NCBI GenBank assembly: GCA_024195265.1
Contig: JAJLRJ010000009.1
Coordinates: forward strand, 14,150,291 to 14,214,290
Source of the DNA: Dendrophyllia cribrosa
Taxonomy: Eukaryota > Cnidaria > Anthozoa > Scleractinia > Dendrophylliidae
Reading direction: 5' to 3'
Length of the DNA stretch: 64,000 nucleotides
Shown here: positions 11,073 through 23,218 of the stretch, in pieces
Position numbering within the stretch: the stretch's first letter is position 1
How the letters are laid out: every line of letters starts with the position of its first letter
Made by a program: the position numbers and the translations under genes
Notes under the pieces: generated by a model
What the model was told of the DNA's origin: nothing
Seen by the model: the letters and a program-made list of their open reading frames with translations, nothing else
The model's database searches: none

Positions 11073-13938
11073 TATGCAATACTCATGGATATATATATTT
11101 TTTTTCTTTTAATAATAAGAGTGAGTTTTTCTTTTTTGAACCTTAACAATTTGGTTTAGGCAAGAAAAATATGGTGCAAAATAAAACCAGAACTAAGCGA
11201 ATGGAAAGCAGTCCAGGGTACTGGTTAAATCAGGCTTCCCCGGGGAAATGAAAACAATCCTTAGAAAAAATTGACAAAACAGGAAAATAATTTGGTATCA
11301 GTAGCTAAAGTGAATTATGCTCCGGCTTTCTTTACAAAGCGTCTAATTTTTAGTTGAGCTTGTACTGGACGTTCTTATCAGGATAGTGCATGATAGTGCA
11401 GTTGGTGTACGCTGTTTCAGTAAATCATAATTCTGGATAAAAAATGGAAAACTTAGGCTTCTTACTTGTAAATTGTTACGCATGCTTGCTATTCAGGGAC
11501 CGCGGAGCAAGGTGAAAAGTGGGAGGGCTGACAATTGAAAATAATTTTTTCATATTGAAAATCGAAAAAAGGAATAAAATCATAGTGGGGGCGGGGGGCG
11601 GGGAGCGGGGGCGCAAAAAGTGGTGGGGTCGCGGCCCTACCAGCCTCTCCCCCTCCGCGGTCCCTGCTATTATAAAATGGAAAACATGTGCATTTAGGGA
11701 CCATTTACTCTGACCAAACTACTTTCATTTAGCTCATTGTAAACTGGGTAAATAAAATCGTTCTTAACTGTCCAGTATTAAACCGTACCCAGGGAACGTT
11801 CTTAGATTTTTAGCCCATCTTAGCAGGTACTAGCCTCGATGTTCTTACAAAAAGAAGTAGAAGAAAAACGAGTGCATTCAGCAAGTAAAGAGACTCAGGG
11901 CCACGTGAGCCGGGCTGGTTCGGTTGTTTTGCCAAGATCTCATCACGTCTGTTAAACGCAACAAAAATCAACTTTGCGATTACGTGACAACGGGCCAGCC
12001 CGGAGTTATATTTTAAAATCAGAATTTATAGAATCGTAGTGTAGTTTTTAGCCTACAAACCAGCCTGACTTGTTTTATCAACCTAGAATTTCATTGCTTA
12101 GCTTTCAAAACTGCATCAAATAGCTTTCCGGGCCCGAAAAGTTATCGGCAGGGGCGTAGCTACCTACGTATCACCTACGTAGCTACCTACGTAGCTACCT
12201 ACGTACCTGCGTAGCACGTACGCACGTGCGTACCTGAAAAAGCCAAAAAAAAGAGAAAGATTTAGGACTTGTGGGTGGGGGGGGGGGGGGGGGGGGGGGG
12301 TTGTTTGAAAATTGATTGTGCATACCTCTGAAAAAGTCCTGGCTACGCCTCTGATCGGCACTATCGAGAAACGGGCCCCAGCCCGGCTCATAAACGCCGA
12401 TGTTCCTAGCGTTAGCCGGTCATTCGTGATTCAAAAAAAGCAGTGGAGACAAATTTGACCGTGCCGTAATTCCAGCTTATTTCGCCGTGAAAATCGATCT
12501 TTATATCGGTGCCTGAAATGTGAACGGTGACTGAACAAAGAGTCGTGCGATCTTGTCATGCGTCTGGTGAAATTTTAGTCCGAAAGTCGAAACCCGACGA
12601 TGTTGGCCTTCGGACGACGATTCCGGAAAGCTTCAGATGCTCCTGTGGTCATGGTGATACGCCCACAGCCATTGCTGTATGCGGCCTTCGGCGTGAGGAC
12701 TGACATTTTACACTGAACAAGACCAGAGCCGTGAGGTAGCAGACGCGTAACAACTCGCTTGGCGCTTTGTTTATGTTGTTTGCACGGTAAAATAATTACG
12801 GTCATATTTACCTCCTCTGCGCCCTGTGGCGATTTAGTCTAAGATAACGATTTAGATCAGTTTAACAAAAAAACATTTAATAATTTTTACTAAACAGGCA
12901 CACGTTTTGTTTCATTCGTTTATTCACGTTAGGAAGTTAATATAATAACTGGGTCCCAGGAAAATTTCAGGGGCAAAAGCCTGATTTTTTTCTAACGACA
13001 CAAGCAAGGTGTTTTTAGTCGTGAAAGTACGGTTCGACTCAAACACAGGCACAGGTTTAACTGATACATTTCAAGGTCAAAAATTGTTTTTTTCTCATAA
13101 AATGTATGCTTGCGTTTACGCTTGCGTCGAGGCGATAGGCTATTAAAAACAAGGCGAGAAGAGTGCCGGTAATTTTCTTCTTGTATTCGACCTAAATTTC
13201 AGTTTAAGAGTTACACAATTTAGAACTTCAGTTAAGGTAATTGCACTGAAATAGAACTTACAATAGATTCTTGTTCAAACTTTTCCTACGAGATATTTAT
13301 TACATGAGAATTTCAATTTTAAAATAAAAAATGGGGGTGCCCGTGTTGGTTAAGGAGCTATCAGGCATCGAATATGCCCTATTTTGGCATTTTAGCAGTA
13401 TTGTTATAGAAGTGCATTGCTATTATTTGAAAACTCTTAAAAACTCAAAAACTTATGAGAACATGCGAAAGAAGACATCACATACATTGCGTTGGACATA
13501 GGTAAACTTTTTACATTCGTTTTAGACAGAGAAGTCAAGGCGCCAGGTAAATATCAGACAAAATCTGTTTTCCTGATAACTGAAATGCAAAACAGAGAAA
13601 CTGCAGTTCAGCTCTATTTCTCTCATTTATTAGATTTTCAACAATAGAAATATAATAAGTCTTTTCTCATTCATAGGTTTTGGGAACTTGATTGGAAAGG
13701 ACGAAAAAAAAGGTGGGGTGCCCGTGCTCGTTTACGAGAAAACAGCCACTTATTTTTTAGCGATCTTTGTCTCAAAAGAAACCTCTATGTTCTAAATGTG
13801 CGCGCGCTCGCGCATGCGCTAATGACGCAAGAAATTATGCGCAGTAAGTGATGCGCAATGCAAAACAGTGGAATCACCTTAAAATTTGCTTCATTGCTAC
13901 ATGTACAATAGTTTCAAAGACGTTCACTTAGTTCTCCC
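11073..13938. other. Intergenic, no gene seen
   Basis: Contains short CTACGTAGCTACC-type repeats at about 12160-12230 and a long G-run at 12278-12300. A GC-rich CpG-containing stretch at 12570-12830 has a donor-like GAG|GTAAAT on the minus strand and could be a promoter or untranslated exon. Nothing coding is supported. Confidence 0.4.
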
Positions 13939-13941
13939 TTA

Positions 13942-14271
13942 AGGCCCGTTTACACATGCGATTTTTGATGCGATTTTTGTCGCGCTCTCCAATGCAACTT
14001 TTGTCGCAAGTGTAAACTAGCGGCGATTTCCTGTGCGATTCGGGTGCGACATTTGCTTTGATTTGCGGTGATTTCCCAAAAATCGCCGCCAAGTTGCATC
14101 AGGTTTCGAACATGTTCGAAACCTCTGCGACATCGCGAGACGAATCGCGCGCAAAACGCACTGAAATAGCCGCCCACACATGCGATTTGAAGATGCAACT
14201 AGCGCGCGACAACAATTGCATCGACAAGTGCGACAAAAATTGCACAAAAAATCGGCTGTGTAAACGGGCCT
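13942..14271. mobile_element. MITE, TTA target duplication
   Basis: AGGCCCGTTTACACATGCGA and its inverse TGTAAACGGGCCT bound a 330-bp element. TTA is present on both sides (13939-13941, 14272-14274). The 3-bp TTA target and GGCC-type ends fit PIF/Harbinger non-autonomous elements. Confidence 0.75.
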
Positions 14272-14322
14272 TTAGTTAGTATCCTAGCTCAACCTCGTTT
14301 CCAAGTGGCAAAGCCAAGACGG

Positions 14323-15917
14323 TCACGTGTCTAATAAAAGTTCCTGTCTGTCTTCGGACGATCCGGGTGAAGGTTTGTGGAAAGAAGCAATTGGTTCGGG
14401 TACAGCTTGTTTCGGAGACCTGCGATGGAAAAAAGAGATAAAAAACAGCTTGAGAATTTATATCTCAACAACTCACTAAAGTCAAATTTTAAAATGGTTT
14501 CTATCATCTGTCGAACTTTATATATATATATATATATAAGCTCCTGGTCGAACATAAATATCCCATTTGCACTGGTAAGAGCTTTTTGCAAAACCACCAA
14601 TGGCACTTACTTGCTTAAATCTTCACCCACAGCCACAGACTTCCCAGCAGCAGCTGTCCCAGCCACAGACCTACCAGGTTGAGTTGATATGGTCTCGGGC
14701 CTTTCACCATAGAACTGATCTTCGACGAAATACCCCTTTAACCTATCACAGAAAAAAGAAAACGGACGTAAAATGGCCAGAAGACTTCAATAAAAATAGA
14801 TTGGAGTTAATCAGTGCCAAAGGACGCGGGGGGGAAGGGCGGGGGGGGGGGAGGATAACGCCCAGAAATCATAACTGAACTTTAAACTGCTATTAAGACG
14901 TTAAAATCCATTGCAAAGCAAATTACCAACGTTTATTCGGCGCGAAATTTAATAAAGTGTGCATCCTCCTTTCATAGCAGGGCCCGCCTTGCCGACGCAA
15001 AACTCCCCGCGAAAATGAGGCGACGTGGAGGTGGGGGATGAGGGAGATTGCCAGAGGTTTCCAATGACTCGGGCGGTGTGCGTATACTGGGATCGCGTTG
15101 CATCACCTGCCAATGACTGATACACAAAGGGTGGGGTGGCTATATATGAAAGTAGCTTGAGGTTGATTGAGACACCAGCAGCGCTTACACGAAAACGATT
15201 TCGAAGAATTTATATGTAATTTATTTAATCTAGTTTTTTGGGGGCGACACACACACACGAAAAAACAGTTTCAGGGATCGGTTTCCAAACGACGCACAGG
15301 CGTCTTTAATAAGACCAAATATTAAGGTACCAAATTTTTAGTAACGGTCGCGAATAGCGCCGTGTAAACGAAAGAAACTGCCGATCATATATAAGCGATA
15401 AGGTTACAATCGTCTGTATAAGGGTGTACATGTATTAGACGGCCAATTGGACACGACAACGTGGGTCTTGAGGGCAGTTTATTTGTCCTTGCGTCTAACA
15501 GTGTCATATTGAGTTACCTACCAAATTTATCCTTATAGTTACTCGCTTTCTTGACTAACAAACTGAGTTACATAGAAGTTAAAACTTTACTCAAGAAACG
15601 TAAACCACATACAATTTAAAACGAGCTTACCTGGTGCCATCTTTGCGTATTAGCTCTCCGTATCCATGCTTTTTGTTGTCGCGCATTTCTCCAATATATT
15701 TATCGCCGTTTGAATAAACAAACGTGTCTTCTCCTTCTTTCGTATTTTCGCTCACCTCTGCGAACGGTAAACTATCTCCTTCCACGTCACAACAGTCTCC
15801 ACATTGGCAGCAAGGCTCGCAGTTTTGTAAGCAGCAAGCGCAGCAGCGAAATCTTTCTCCAAATTCGCACAGTTTGAAGCAGTAACACAGACAACATTTG
15901 GCACAAGTGGCACCCAT
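14323..15917 (-). CDS. Cys-rich N-terminus MORN-type protein A, three exons, 171 aa
   Basis: Coding exons are 15631-15917 (ATG at 15917, donor GTAAGC), 14611-14742 (acceptor TTTCTGTGATAG, donor GTAAGT) and 14323-14419 (acceptor TTTTTTCCATCGCAG, stop TGA). All junctions are phase 2, giving 171 codons plus stop. The protein starts MGATCAKCC; residues 1-45 carry about 15 Cys. Gly2 and the dense Cys suggest N-myristoylation and palmitoylation, hence membrane anchoring. Residues about 65-90 hold a MORN motif (YSNGDKYIGEMRDNKKHGYG) followed across the intron by GYFVEDQFYGERPE, and then a Pro/Ser-rich tail. MORN motifs commonly mediate membrane or scaffold contacts; the specific function is unknown. 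It is a paralog of the gene at 23219-28288, with the same intron positions. Confidence 0.85.
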
Positions 15918-16617
15918 GTTGAATGTTTGCCTGGCTACGAGCGAGAGCGCGCGTGATGCAACATAATATCACAGACTGATTTACAAAGGTCATGAAATCT
16001 TTTTATAGAACGATGTTTATGATTCTAGATCTGTCCAAGCGCGTCTTTCATCTTAGTCCGAAAACGTTGGATAAATATTGTGGCTCCAATTCAAAGATTG
16101 ACAACTCAAATAAAAGTTAAGATTTTTTGGGCAGTGCATTCGGTGATACGTGCCTTTTGTTTCTCGTTTCTTGGCTTGTGCAGATGTTGAGGGAATTCCA
16201 AAAATACTTTGGCGTCACCATGTTATGTTACGATTAGAATTGTTGGCCTGAGTTGAAAATTTATTCGACGGTCTTGCTGACGTGCAATTAACAACCTAAC
16301 TTGGCGCAATATCAATGCAAAGCCTATTTGCTCGAATAGGCATAGCAAAAAGACTCGAAAGGTAATGATGATGCAAGGATATACCTTTTCACGTCTTCGA
16401 CACGTCTTGTAACTTATTTTAAAATTCGACCTTCTACCTTCTACAAAATTTATTGTTGTACCTCCCAACTCAAACACCTTTTTAATTGGACAAGAACGTG
16501 TCACGTGCCATGGGTAAAAAAACCTAGGGCGAACAAAACTCATTATTATACATTGGTGTCACTAGCTCGATTTTGATTGGCTATAAGCACGCAGCTAATT
16601 ATTGCTTGCTGTTTCTG

Positions 16618-16708
16618 TTACGTCATACCTACAGACAATGAATTTTATATATGTAGAAGTGACGTCATACCTACAGACAATAGTTTTATGCATGCAGAAG
16701 TGACGTAA
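16618..16708. repeat. Tandem duplication, about 43-bp unit
   Basis: GACGTCATACCTACAGACAAT followed by TTTTAT...GTAGAAGT occurs twice in a row, and a third partial GTGACGTAAG follows. It contains CRE-like TGACGTCA cores and lies upstream of MORN gene A. Confidence 0.7.
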
Positions 16709-16796
16709 GTTGTTTACTTACAAGTTGACTGCTGTGCATTGATCACTTTTTTGTGCGCGCTATTGTCTTTACAAGTGCAGCTCAGGAATATGCATA

Positions 16797-16952
16797 ATAA
16801 AACAATTATTGGATTCGGTTTTCGCATGATAGCGATAATTATCAAGGCCTCAGTTTGTGTTATCCGCCTCAGCCTTCGGCTTCGGCAGATAACACAAACT
16901 TTGGCCTTGATAATTATCGCTATCATGCTCAACCTCATCCAATAATTGTTAA
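16797..16952. repeat. Inverted-repeat element
   Basis: AACAATTATTGGAT and CATGATAGCGATAATTATCA are inverted across a GC-rich loop (GCCTCAGCCTTCGGCTTCGGC). The arms are about 65 bp. It is MITE-like and has no ORF. Confidence 0.7.
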
Positions 16953-17982
16953 TTAACTCCCTAGGAAAACGACAACTTGAACTTTCGACTCGCACGTGAT
17001 CAGGTCGTGCGCCTTGAAACCGCGGCAAATTTGTGTGCCAAAATTTGTAACATTTTACAATAAACATATAATTATTTCTAGTTTTGAGTTGGGAGATATA
17101 ACAAAACTCTTAAGACACTAAATAACTGGCCTCACGGAAAACAGTGAGTTTTGCTTCCCCTCGACAGTTATCGACAGTCAATGTTGTAAGGGTCTCGGGG
17201 AAACGACTCACTGTTTCCCTTATTCACTCTATTTTTTTTTATCCAGGAAAATGTTCGGAAAACGCGAGGCATGGTATCCAACACTGCAGGTAGGACACAT
17301 CCAGGATTTTTTATAATGAAGCGTGCCAAATGTTCTGTTCCTTTCGATTAAAAGTGCTATATAGAGGCGATCGGTCTACGGATTTTTAACCATTTTAAAA
17401 TCTTAAGGCGGTATCTACCTTGAGCCGACATTTTTTCAATAAACTATAGCCTTATTGGTGAGTTACAAAGTTTAAAACCCTTGAATACTTTGTAAAGCCG
17501 AAAAAAAAAACATTCTAAAAGGTACCACTGAATCTTGTTTTGTAAGCCGTGACGAAATTTCTGCCCAAATGCAAATTTACCAGTTCTTCAAAACTCTTCT
17601 GAAAGACGCATTATTGGTAATTGTTGGTACGAACATTCTGAAGAGAGGTACCCTCCCAAGTTAAAGTTCCACCCCCCTCCCTCCCTAAGGTAGAAGACGG
17701 GACACAGGGTAACGGAAAAAGACAACACCCCCCTCCCCCTCCCTATGAAAACCTTTCTGCCACGCGAATTCTTTGGTCGGCAGTCGTAACTTTATTTAAC
17801 CATTAACTTATTTTTTTAACTGTAAGCAACATCAATGATTTACATAAAAGTCTTTCTTTTCAGACCGTTTCACGCACAGTTCCCTAGAATAAAAGGTTTC
17901 TGGAGAGCAAGAAATATTCATTACATATCCCTAGAAAGTTTTTATTATGATATAAAACATACAGGCATTTACTTTAATTACT
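16953..17982. other. Intergenic, no gene seen
   Basis: AT-rich sequence between MORN gene A and the Penelope-like remnant. A C/T-rich patch occurs at 17670-17750. No coding signal was recognised. Confidence 0.5.
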
Positions 17983-19732
17983 TCAAGTACGTTTAATTTA
18001 TAACTTTCCTTTACATTTTTTTACACGATGTGCACTGAAATCTGACGATGTACCGGGAACTTTCAAATGCACACGCACACGATGTGCACTGAAATCTGAC
18101 GATGTACCGGGAACTTTCAAATGCACACGCACACGATGTGCACTGAAATCTGACGATGTACCGGGAACTTTCAAATGCACACGCACACGATGTGCACTGA
18201 AATCTGACGATGTACCGGGAACTTTCAAATGCACACGCACACGATGTGCACTGAAATCTGACGATGTACCGGGAACTTTCAAATGCACACGCACACGATG
18301 TGCACTGAAATCTGACGATGTACCGGGAACTTTCAAATGCACACGCACACGATGTGCACTGAAATCTGACGATGTACCGGGAACTTTCAAATGCACACGC
18401 ACACGATGTGCACTGAAATCTGACGATGTACCGGGAACTTTCAAATGCACACGCACACGATGTGCACTGAAATCTGACGATGTACCGGGAACTTTCAAAT
18501 GCACACGCACACGATGTGCACTGAAATCTGACGATGTACCGGGAACTTTCAAATGCACACGCACACGATGTGCACTGAAATCTGACGATGTACCGGGAAC
18601 TTTCAAATGCACACGCACACGATGTGCACTGAAATCTGACGATGTACCGGGAACTTTCAAATGCACACGCACACGATGTGCACTGAAATCTGACGATGTA
18701 CCGGGAACTTTCAAATGCACACGCACACGATGTGCACTGAAATCTGACGATGTACCGGGAACTTTCAAATGCACACGCACACGATGTGCACTGAAATCTG
18801 ACGATGTACCGGGAACTTTCAAATGCACACGCACACGATGTGCACTGAAATCTGACGATGTACCGGGAACTTTCAAATGCACACGCACACGATGTGCACT
18901 GAAATCTGACGATGTACCGGGAACTTTCAAATGCACACGCACACGATGTGCACTGAAATCTGACGATGTACCGGGAACTTTCAAATGCACACGCACACGA
19001 TGTGCACTGAAATCTGACGATGTACCGGGAACTTTCAAATGCACACGCACACGATGTGCACTGAAATCTGACGATGTACCGGGAACTTTCAAATGCACAC
19101 GCACACGATGTGCACTGAAATCTGACGATGTACCGGGAACTTTCAAATGCACACGCACACGATGTGCACTGAAATCTGACGATGTACCGGGAACTTTCAA
19201 ATGCACACGCACACGATGTACGAGCGCACTGAAATCTGACGATGTACCGGGAACTTTCAAATGCACACGCACACGATGTACGAGCGCACTGAAATCTGAC
19301 GATGTACCGGGAACTTTCAAATGCACACGCACACGATGTAACACTTGTCCTTTCATTCACAACGCGGACAAAATAACAGGACCCAAACGATCTATTAAAA
19401 TCACTGATCGTTTTACATGCACCTCCGTAAATGTTATCTACTGCATTACATGTACTTTTTGCAAAAAGATATACATTGGCGAAACAGGGAGGAGACTGGG
19501 CGACCGTTTTCGTGAACATCTCCGAGACGTTGAAAAAAATGACAAAGACGCATCCAAACCAGTCGCGCGCCATTTTAATCTTACTAACCATTCTAAACAA
19601 CACATGACAATCTGCGGCCTTTCCCTACACCAGGGTAACACAGAAAGCCGTAAAAACCTAGAACAAAAAATCATCTTTCAAATCGGCACTCTCAAACCCC
19701 ACGGAATCAACGAACGCTTTTCATTCAACTAA
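17983..19732 (+). pseudogene. Penelope-like retroelement 3' remnant with GIY-YIG domain and in-frame repeat expansion
   Basis: A plus-strand frame is open from about 17983 to the TAA at 19730-19732 but has no start ATG and no reverse transcriptase, so this is a 5'-truncated copy. The first three quarters are an 18-residue unit (ALKSDDVPGTFKCTRTRC) repeated in tandem. The unique end reads NTCPFIHN..., then a GIY-YIG endonuclease core (VIYCITC...KKIYIGETGRRLGDRFREH) and a typical C-terminal part ending INERFSFN. A Cys-rich GTF-C-R-RC-TCP block just before the GIY-YIG domain is known from Penelope-like elements, where the endonuclease nicks target DNA for reverse transcription. Whether anything is expressed is doubtful. 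Confidence 0.8.
18023..19338. repeat. Tandem array, 22 x 54 bp plus 2 x 60 bp
   Basis: The length is exactly 22 units of 54 bp, two of 60 bp at the right end (with an extra ACGAGC) and an 8-bp partial unit. The units look identical by eye. Both lengths are multiples of three, so the array stays open in more than one frame on both strands. The 60-bp form next to the unique sequence is probably older and the 54-bp form the expanded derivative. Confidence 0.97.
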
Positions 19733-19905
19733 TCTACATTTGTTTTTCACGTCACCAAATTTCCACCAATAGCGTAGCTCCACCGCTTACTATATAAAAC
19801 CACACACTACCCACAATTCCTTGATTCGCTCCGACGAAGGGCTAGCGCTCGAAACGTCAGCTATTTGAATCTTTTTACGGTGGTCAATTTACCTTATCGA
19901 CTCAG
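19733..19905 (+). mobile_element. 3' non-coding end of the Penelope-like element
   Basis: Downstream of the stop is a TATATAAAA-containing stretch and a conserved-looking block CCGACGAAGGGCTAGCGCTC + GAAACGTC at 19831-19858. Penelope-like elements are known to carry hammerhead ribozyme motifs of the form CUGANGA-stem-GAAAC-GUC. Here the first core reads CCGACGA, one base off, so activity is uncertain. The right border is not defined. Confidence 0.5.
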
Positions 19906-20339
19906 TCGATAAAACTAAATTCTCAATTTTTGTAACATTACGACTAACGGCGCAATGAAACAAACTAACCTGGACAATATTTGTTTCTGAAAAGCTACCA
20001 TCAGTTATGTGCAAGCGATTGGCAAGTCTTGAGGCAGTAGCAGCTGCGATAATCAGTAGACTAACATTACGGACTCAGTGGCCCTTACAAGATTAATGCA
20101 GCCCCCTGCTTTGAATTCAAACATGCAAAAAAATAATACAGTGCGACATAAATTGTTGTTTGTCTAAACAATGCTACTGAAGCATGCTCCAGCCCTGGTA
20201 AATAGAGCTGGCTTGGATAGAATTAGAATGAAACGAGATGAAATGTAGAAGAAGCTATGCTCTCGTATTCATTTTGTAAAAATTCGATTTTCAATTAAGC
20301 TTGTTCAAGACGCTTAGAATATGGAGAACGAAGGAAAAA

Positions 20340-22165
20340 CTGCGAAAAATTCTCGTCCCGAAACTCGTCCCGCAACTCGTCCCCAGGGCCTTCTTCGCGT
20401 TCAAAATGGCCAGCGGAGAAACTCCTGGAGCATTTTGTCACGCGACACACGATCAAATGGCGTTTTCGGAGGTTATTTCCAGCGGTTGGAAGCCGTGTTT
20501 ATTTTCTGGCAATCTAAAACCGTTGTTTAAACGAAGCCAGACATTTCATCATTTACTTGACAAAATCCTCCAGGATTTTTAGAGTAATACTATAATATAG
20601 GCTTAGATACAAAATTCCCAAGAATTTACAGATACCTTTCAGCTCTTAACAACCTCTAATTTCATTGGACCTGGGTATCATGCAGCTCTATTGTTTTCAG
20701 GGCTAGGGTCCATTGTTGTGTTGTTTGTTCTATTGTTTTCTCAGCAAATCAGAGAAGACCTTGTAAGAGCTGCGAACTGCCCCAAAATTTATGCTAAAAT
20801 TCTTTACGGAATTTCTCCAAAAAAAGCTCTAAAGTTCTTTCAAAAATTTCAAAAATTCTCGAAAATTCTTAAAGGGATGGTTTCACGGTTCGGCGCATTT
20901 GCACAGGTTAAAATGCTTTATTCGTTTTCTTACCAATTTTATCGGTTAAGAAACCACTCACATTTAATTACATACTATAATTAGTCCAAACAAAGCGAAG
21001 GATGACCAAAATTCACATAACATTTCAACGGATTACACCGACAAAGTCAACACTGAATAAAACCTTTGACCCGAAGGATTTAGGCCCCGTCCACACGTAT
21101 ACGTTTACGTTCGTAAAAGCACATATTTTTTTATGCGTTTAGGCCTCCCGTCCACACGTTACCGATGAAAACGGTCACCCTAAACCGATATTTTCGAAAA
21201 CGCTCTCCAAAGTGGATATTTTCGAAAACGCCGTTTACCCGTTTACGTGTGGACAGCGTAAACGAATATTTTCGTAAACGCTGATGTCACAGATTCGGAC
21301 CCAGTCCAAAAATAAAGAAAATGGAGCAGATATCCAATATGGCAGACTTATCTACGCATGCTCAATGAAGATTTGAAGCGTTTACGTATCGTTTTAACGT
21401 TTACGTGTGGACAGGTGAAAACGAATCGTAAACGATGGCTGGCTTCGTGTGGACGGGAGCGTTTTAGATAAAAAATATGCGTTTACGAACGTAAACGTAT
21501 CCGTGTGGACGAGGCCTTATTCTACGCTCTGGTGGCTTTCATGGCTTTCATGGGTATGTATAATCATCCATTCAATCAGCTGAATGACCGCGACATTTTC
21601 ACGGGCAAATTTCCCGCCAAAGTTATCTGGTCGCTTCCGATTGGTCTAAACAATGAAATTAAATTATGGGTTACGTCATAGCTTACACATGCACCGAACC
21701 GTGAAACCCTCCCCCTTTAGCGACACAACTTGTTTCCCTCCTGTTTCTGACCGACCGTGAACTGGTAGATGGCTCACTGGAATCAGTCATATTTGCTACC
21801 AACGGAGATGGAATTCATGGAACGCATAATTTGAGTGGGGTAGCGCTGATTCGTTGCACTGTAGACACTGATGTGAGGGTGAGCCCTCAAGTTGGTCGGC
21901 GGTAACACAAAATAAACGCTTTCGCGACGTTTTTGCTTGTGTAAAATTGTCAAAATGTCACCTTGGAAGCTGATATTTCTTTAAACTTCTACCAAATTTT
22001 ACTCATTGTCTAAAATTCCCGAGATGTTCTAAAATTCCTTTCGGTGTCAAGAATTCTCCAAAAAAATTCAGAATTTTGTATCTTAGCCTAGAGTATTTTT
22101 GTCCAGGGATTTCTCTCCCGCCATTTTGGACACGGAGCAAGCCCTGGGGACGAGGTTGTTTCGTC
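20340..22165. mobile_element. Long imperfect foldback element
   Basis: The left arm has CGTCCCCAGGGCCTTCTTCG, a CAAAATGGC block, and GGCTTAGATACAAAATTC at about 20600. The right arm has the inverse order: GAATTTTGTATCTTAGCC at about 22075, GCCATTTTGG, and CCCTGGGGACGAG at 22160. It encloses the MITE at 21083-21516. Short ORFs inside show no known domain. Confidence 0.55.
21083..21516. mobile_element. MITE, TTA target duplication
   Basis: GGCCCCGTCCACACG...ACGTTTACGTTCGTAAA is inverted as TTTACGAACGTAAACGTATC...CGTGTGGACGAGGCC. TTA flanks both ends (21080-21082, 21517-21519). It is 434 bp long and PIF/Harbinger-like. A second, shorter copy of the CCGTCCACACGTTACCGATG arm is nested inside. Confidence 0.8.
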
Positions 22166-22862
22166 CCCTGGCTCTTTCAACCGCTGGAGCCTGAGCACGA
22201 GGATTAGTTGGTTTTGGTTTTATTGGCTAGCTTCCAATGATAAAACAACAAATAACAAGCACCCATTCTACCTAGGTCTCTGCCTTTCTGTCCACTCAAG
22301 GTATGTTTTGTTTCGCGCACTAACATTCTTTGCTCCCAACAATTCAAAAGCCTGAAAGAAGCTATTTACAGTTTAATTGTGTTACTTGAACATGGGTCGA
22401 CGAGGCGTTGCTAAGTGACAGTATCAACACCACGTCAGTTGTTTGAAAACATTCATTCATTCATTCATAGATGACCTAAGCGTGTGCATGAAATGCTCAA
22501 GTCGTTCTAAACACGTGGTTTGTCCCGCAATATTGCAAGTTGTTAGAATCCTTCACAGCTATTTTTTCTGTGCAAAGCAACACTTACAATTGCAAACAGC
22601 TGCGAAGGAGACTAGGTTGCCGACGTGACAAAGAAAGACTAAGTTAATTTGTACACATCTCCAACTTGCATACTTATTACAAAATAATATGAATGTATGT
22701 ATGTTCGACTCGTAAATTCAATATCAAAATGGTTTGTCCAGTCCATCACCTCTCTGTTTATAAACCGTTCTGGTTTTGTTAAACTAGAATTTGGAACTTT
22801 ACTCCTAGTTTCCCAAAACTTAGGGAAATTTTAGCCTGTGAACATGCTCCTTTCAGGGAATA
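22166..22862. other. Intergenic, no gene seen
   Basis: No coding or RNA feature recognised. Confidence 0.5.
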
Positions 22863-23049
22863 TAGGCCATTTGCACGATAGCGTCATTTGACTACAACTA
22901 CCAGAATTCATTTCGTTTTTCCTTTCTTATTTAAATTTTGTAATCCCAGTGCGGTTTAAATAACAATAGCCCTAATTTGCACCACAAAACAAAAAACTGA
23001 AGGATTCTGGTAGTTGTAGTCATATGACGTCATCGTGCAAATGGCCTAT
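22863..23049. mobile_element. Short MITE
   Basis: TAGGCCATTTGCACGAT and its inverse ATCGTGCAAATGGCCTA bound 187 bp. The inner arms TGACTACAACTACCAGAAT and its complement are also paired. Confidence 0.75.
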
Positions 23050-23218
23050 TGTGTAAAAATCAGCCAGCGGGAGTGAAGCGTGGTCAGGCGCACTCAGTTC
23101 GCTACGCTCTCAAATTACTTTTAACCCAATACACCCTACTGAAGGAGCCAGTTCACAGGCTGGGACATTTTTAAGTCTAGAGGGGTTTGATGGACTGCAC
23201 TTCAAAATAGCGAGGGAT

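Noticed and set aside
12164..12391. Minus ORF with Pro-run and YVGSYVGSYVG
   Set aside because: Made by the G-run and CTACGTAGC repeats.
13950..14279. ORFs on both strands within 13942-14271
   Set aside because: They fall inside a MITE and are products of its inverted repeats.
18023..19338. CRISPR-like array
   Set aside because: Units are contiguous without unique spacers, and the DNA is eukaryotic.
17998..19603. Minus-strand ORFs of 452 and 530 aa with HRVRVHLKVPGTSSDFSA or TSCACAFESSRYIVRFQC repeats
   Set aside because: They exist only because the 54/60-bp tandem unit is a multiple of three and free of stops. The plus frame runs into the GIY-YIG domain and is the meaningful one.
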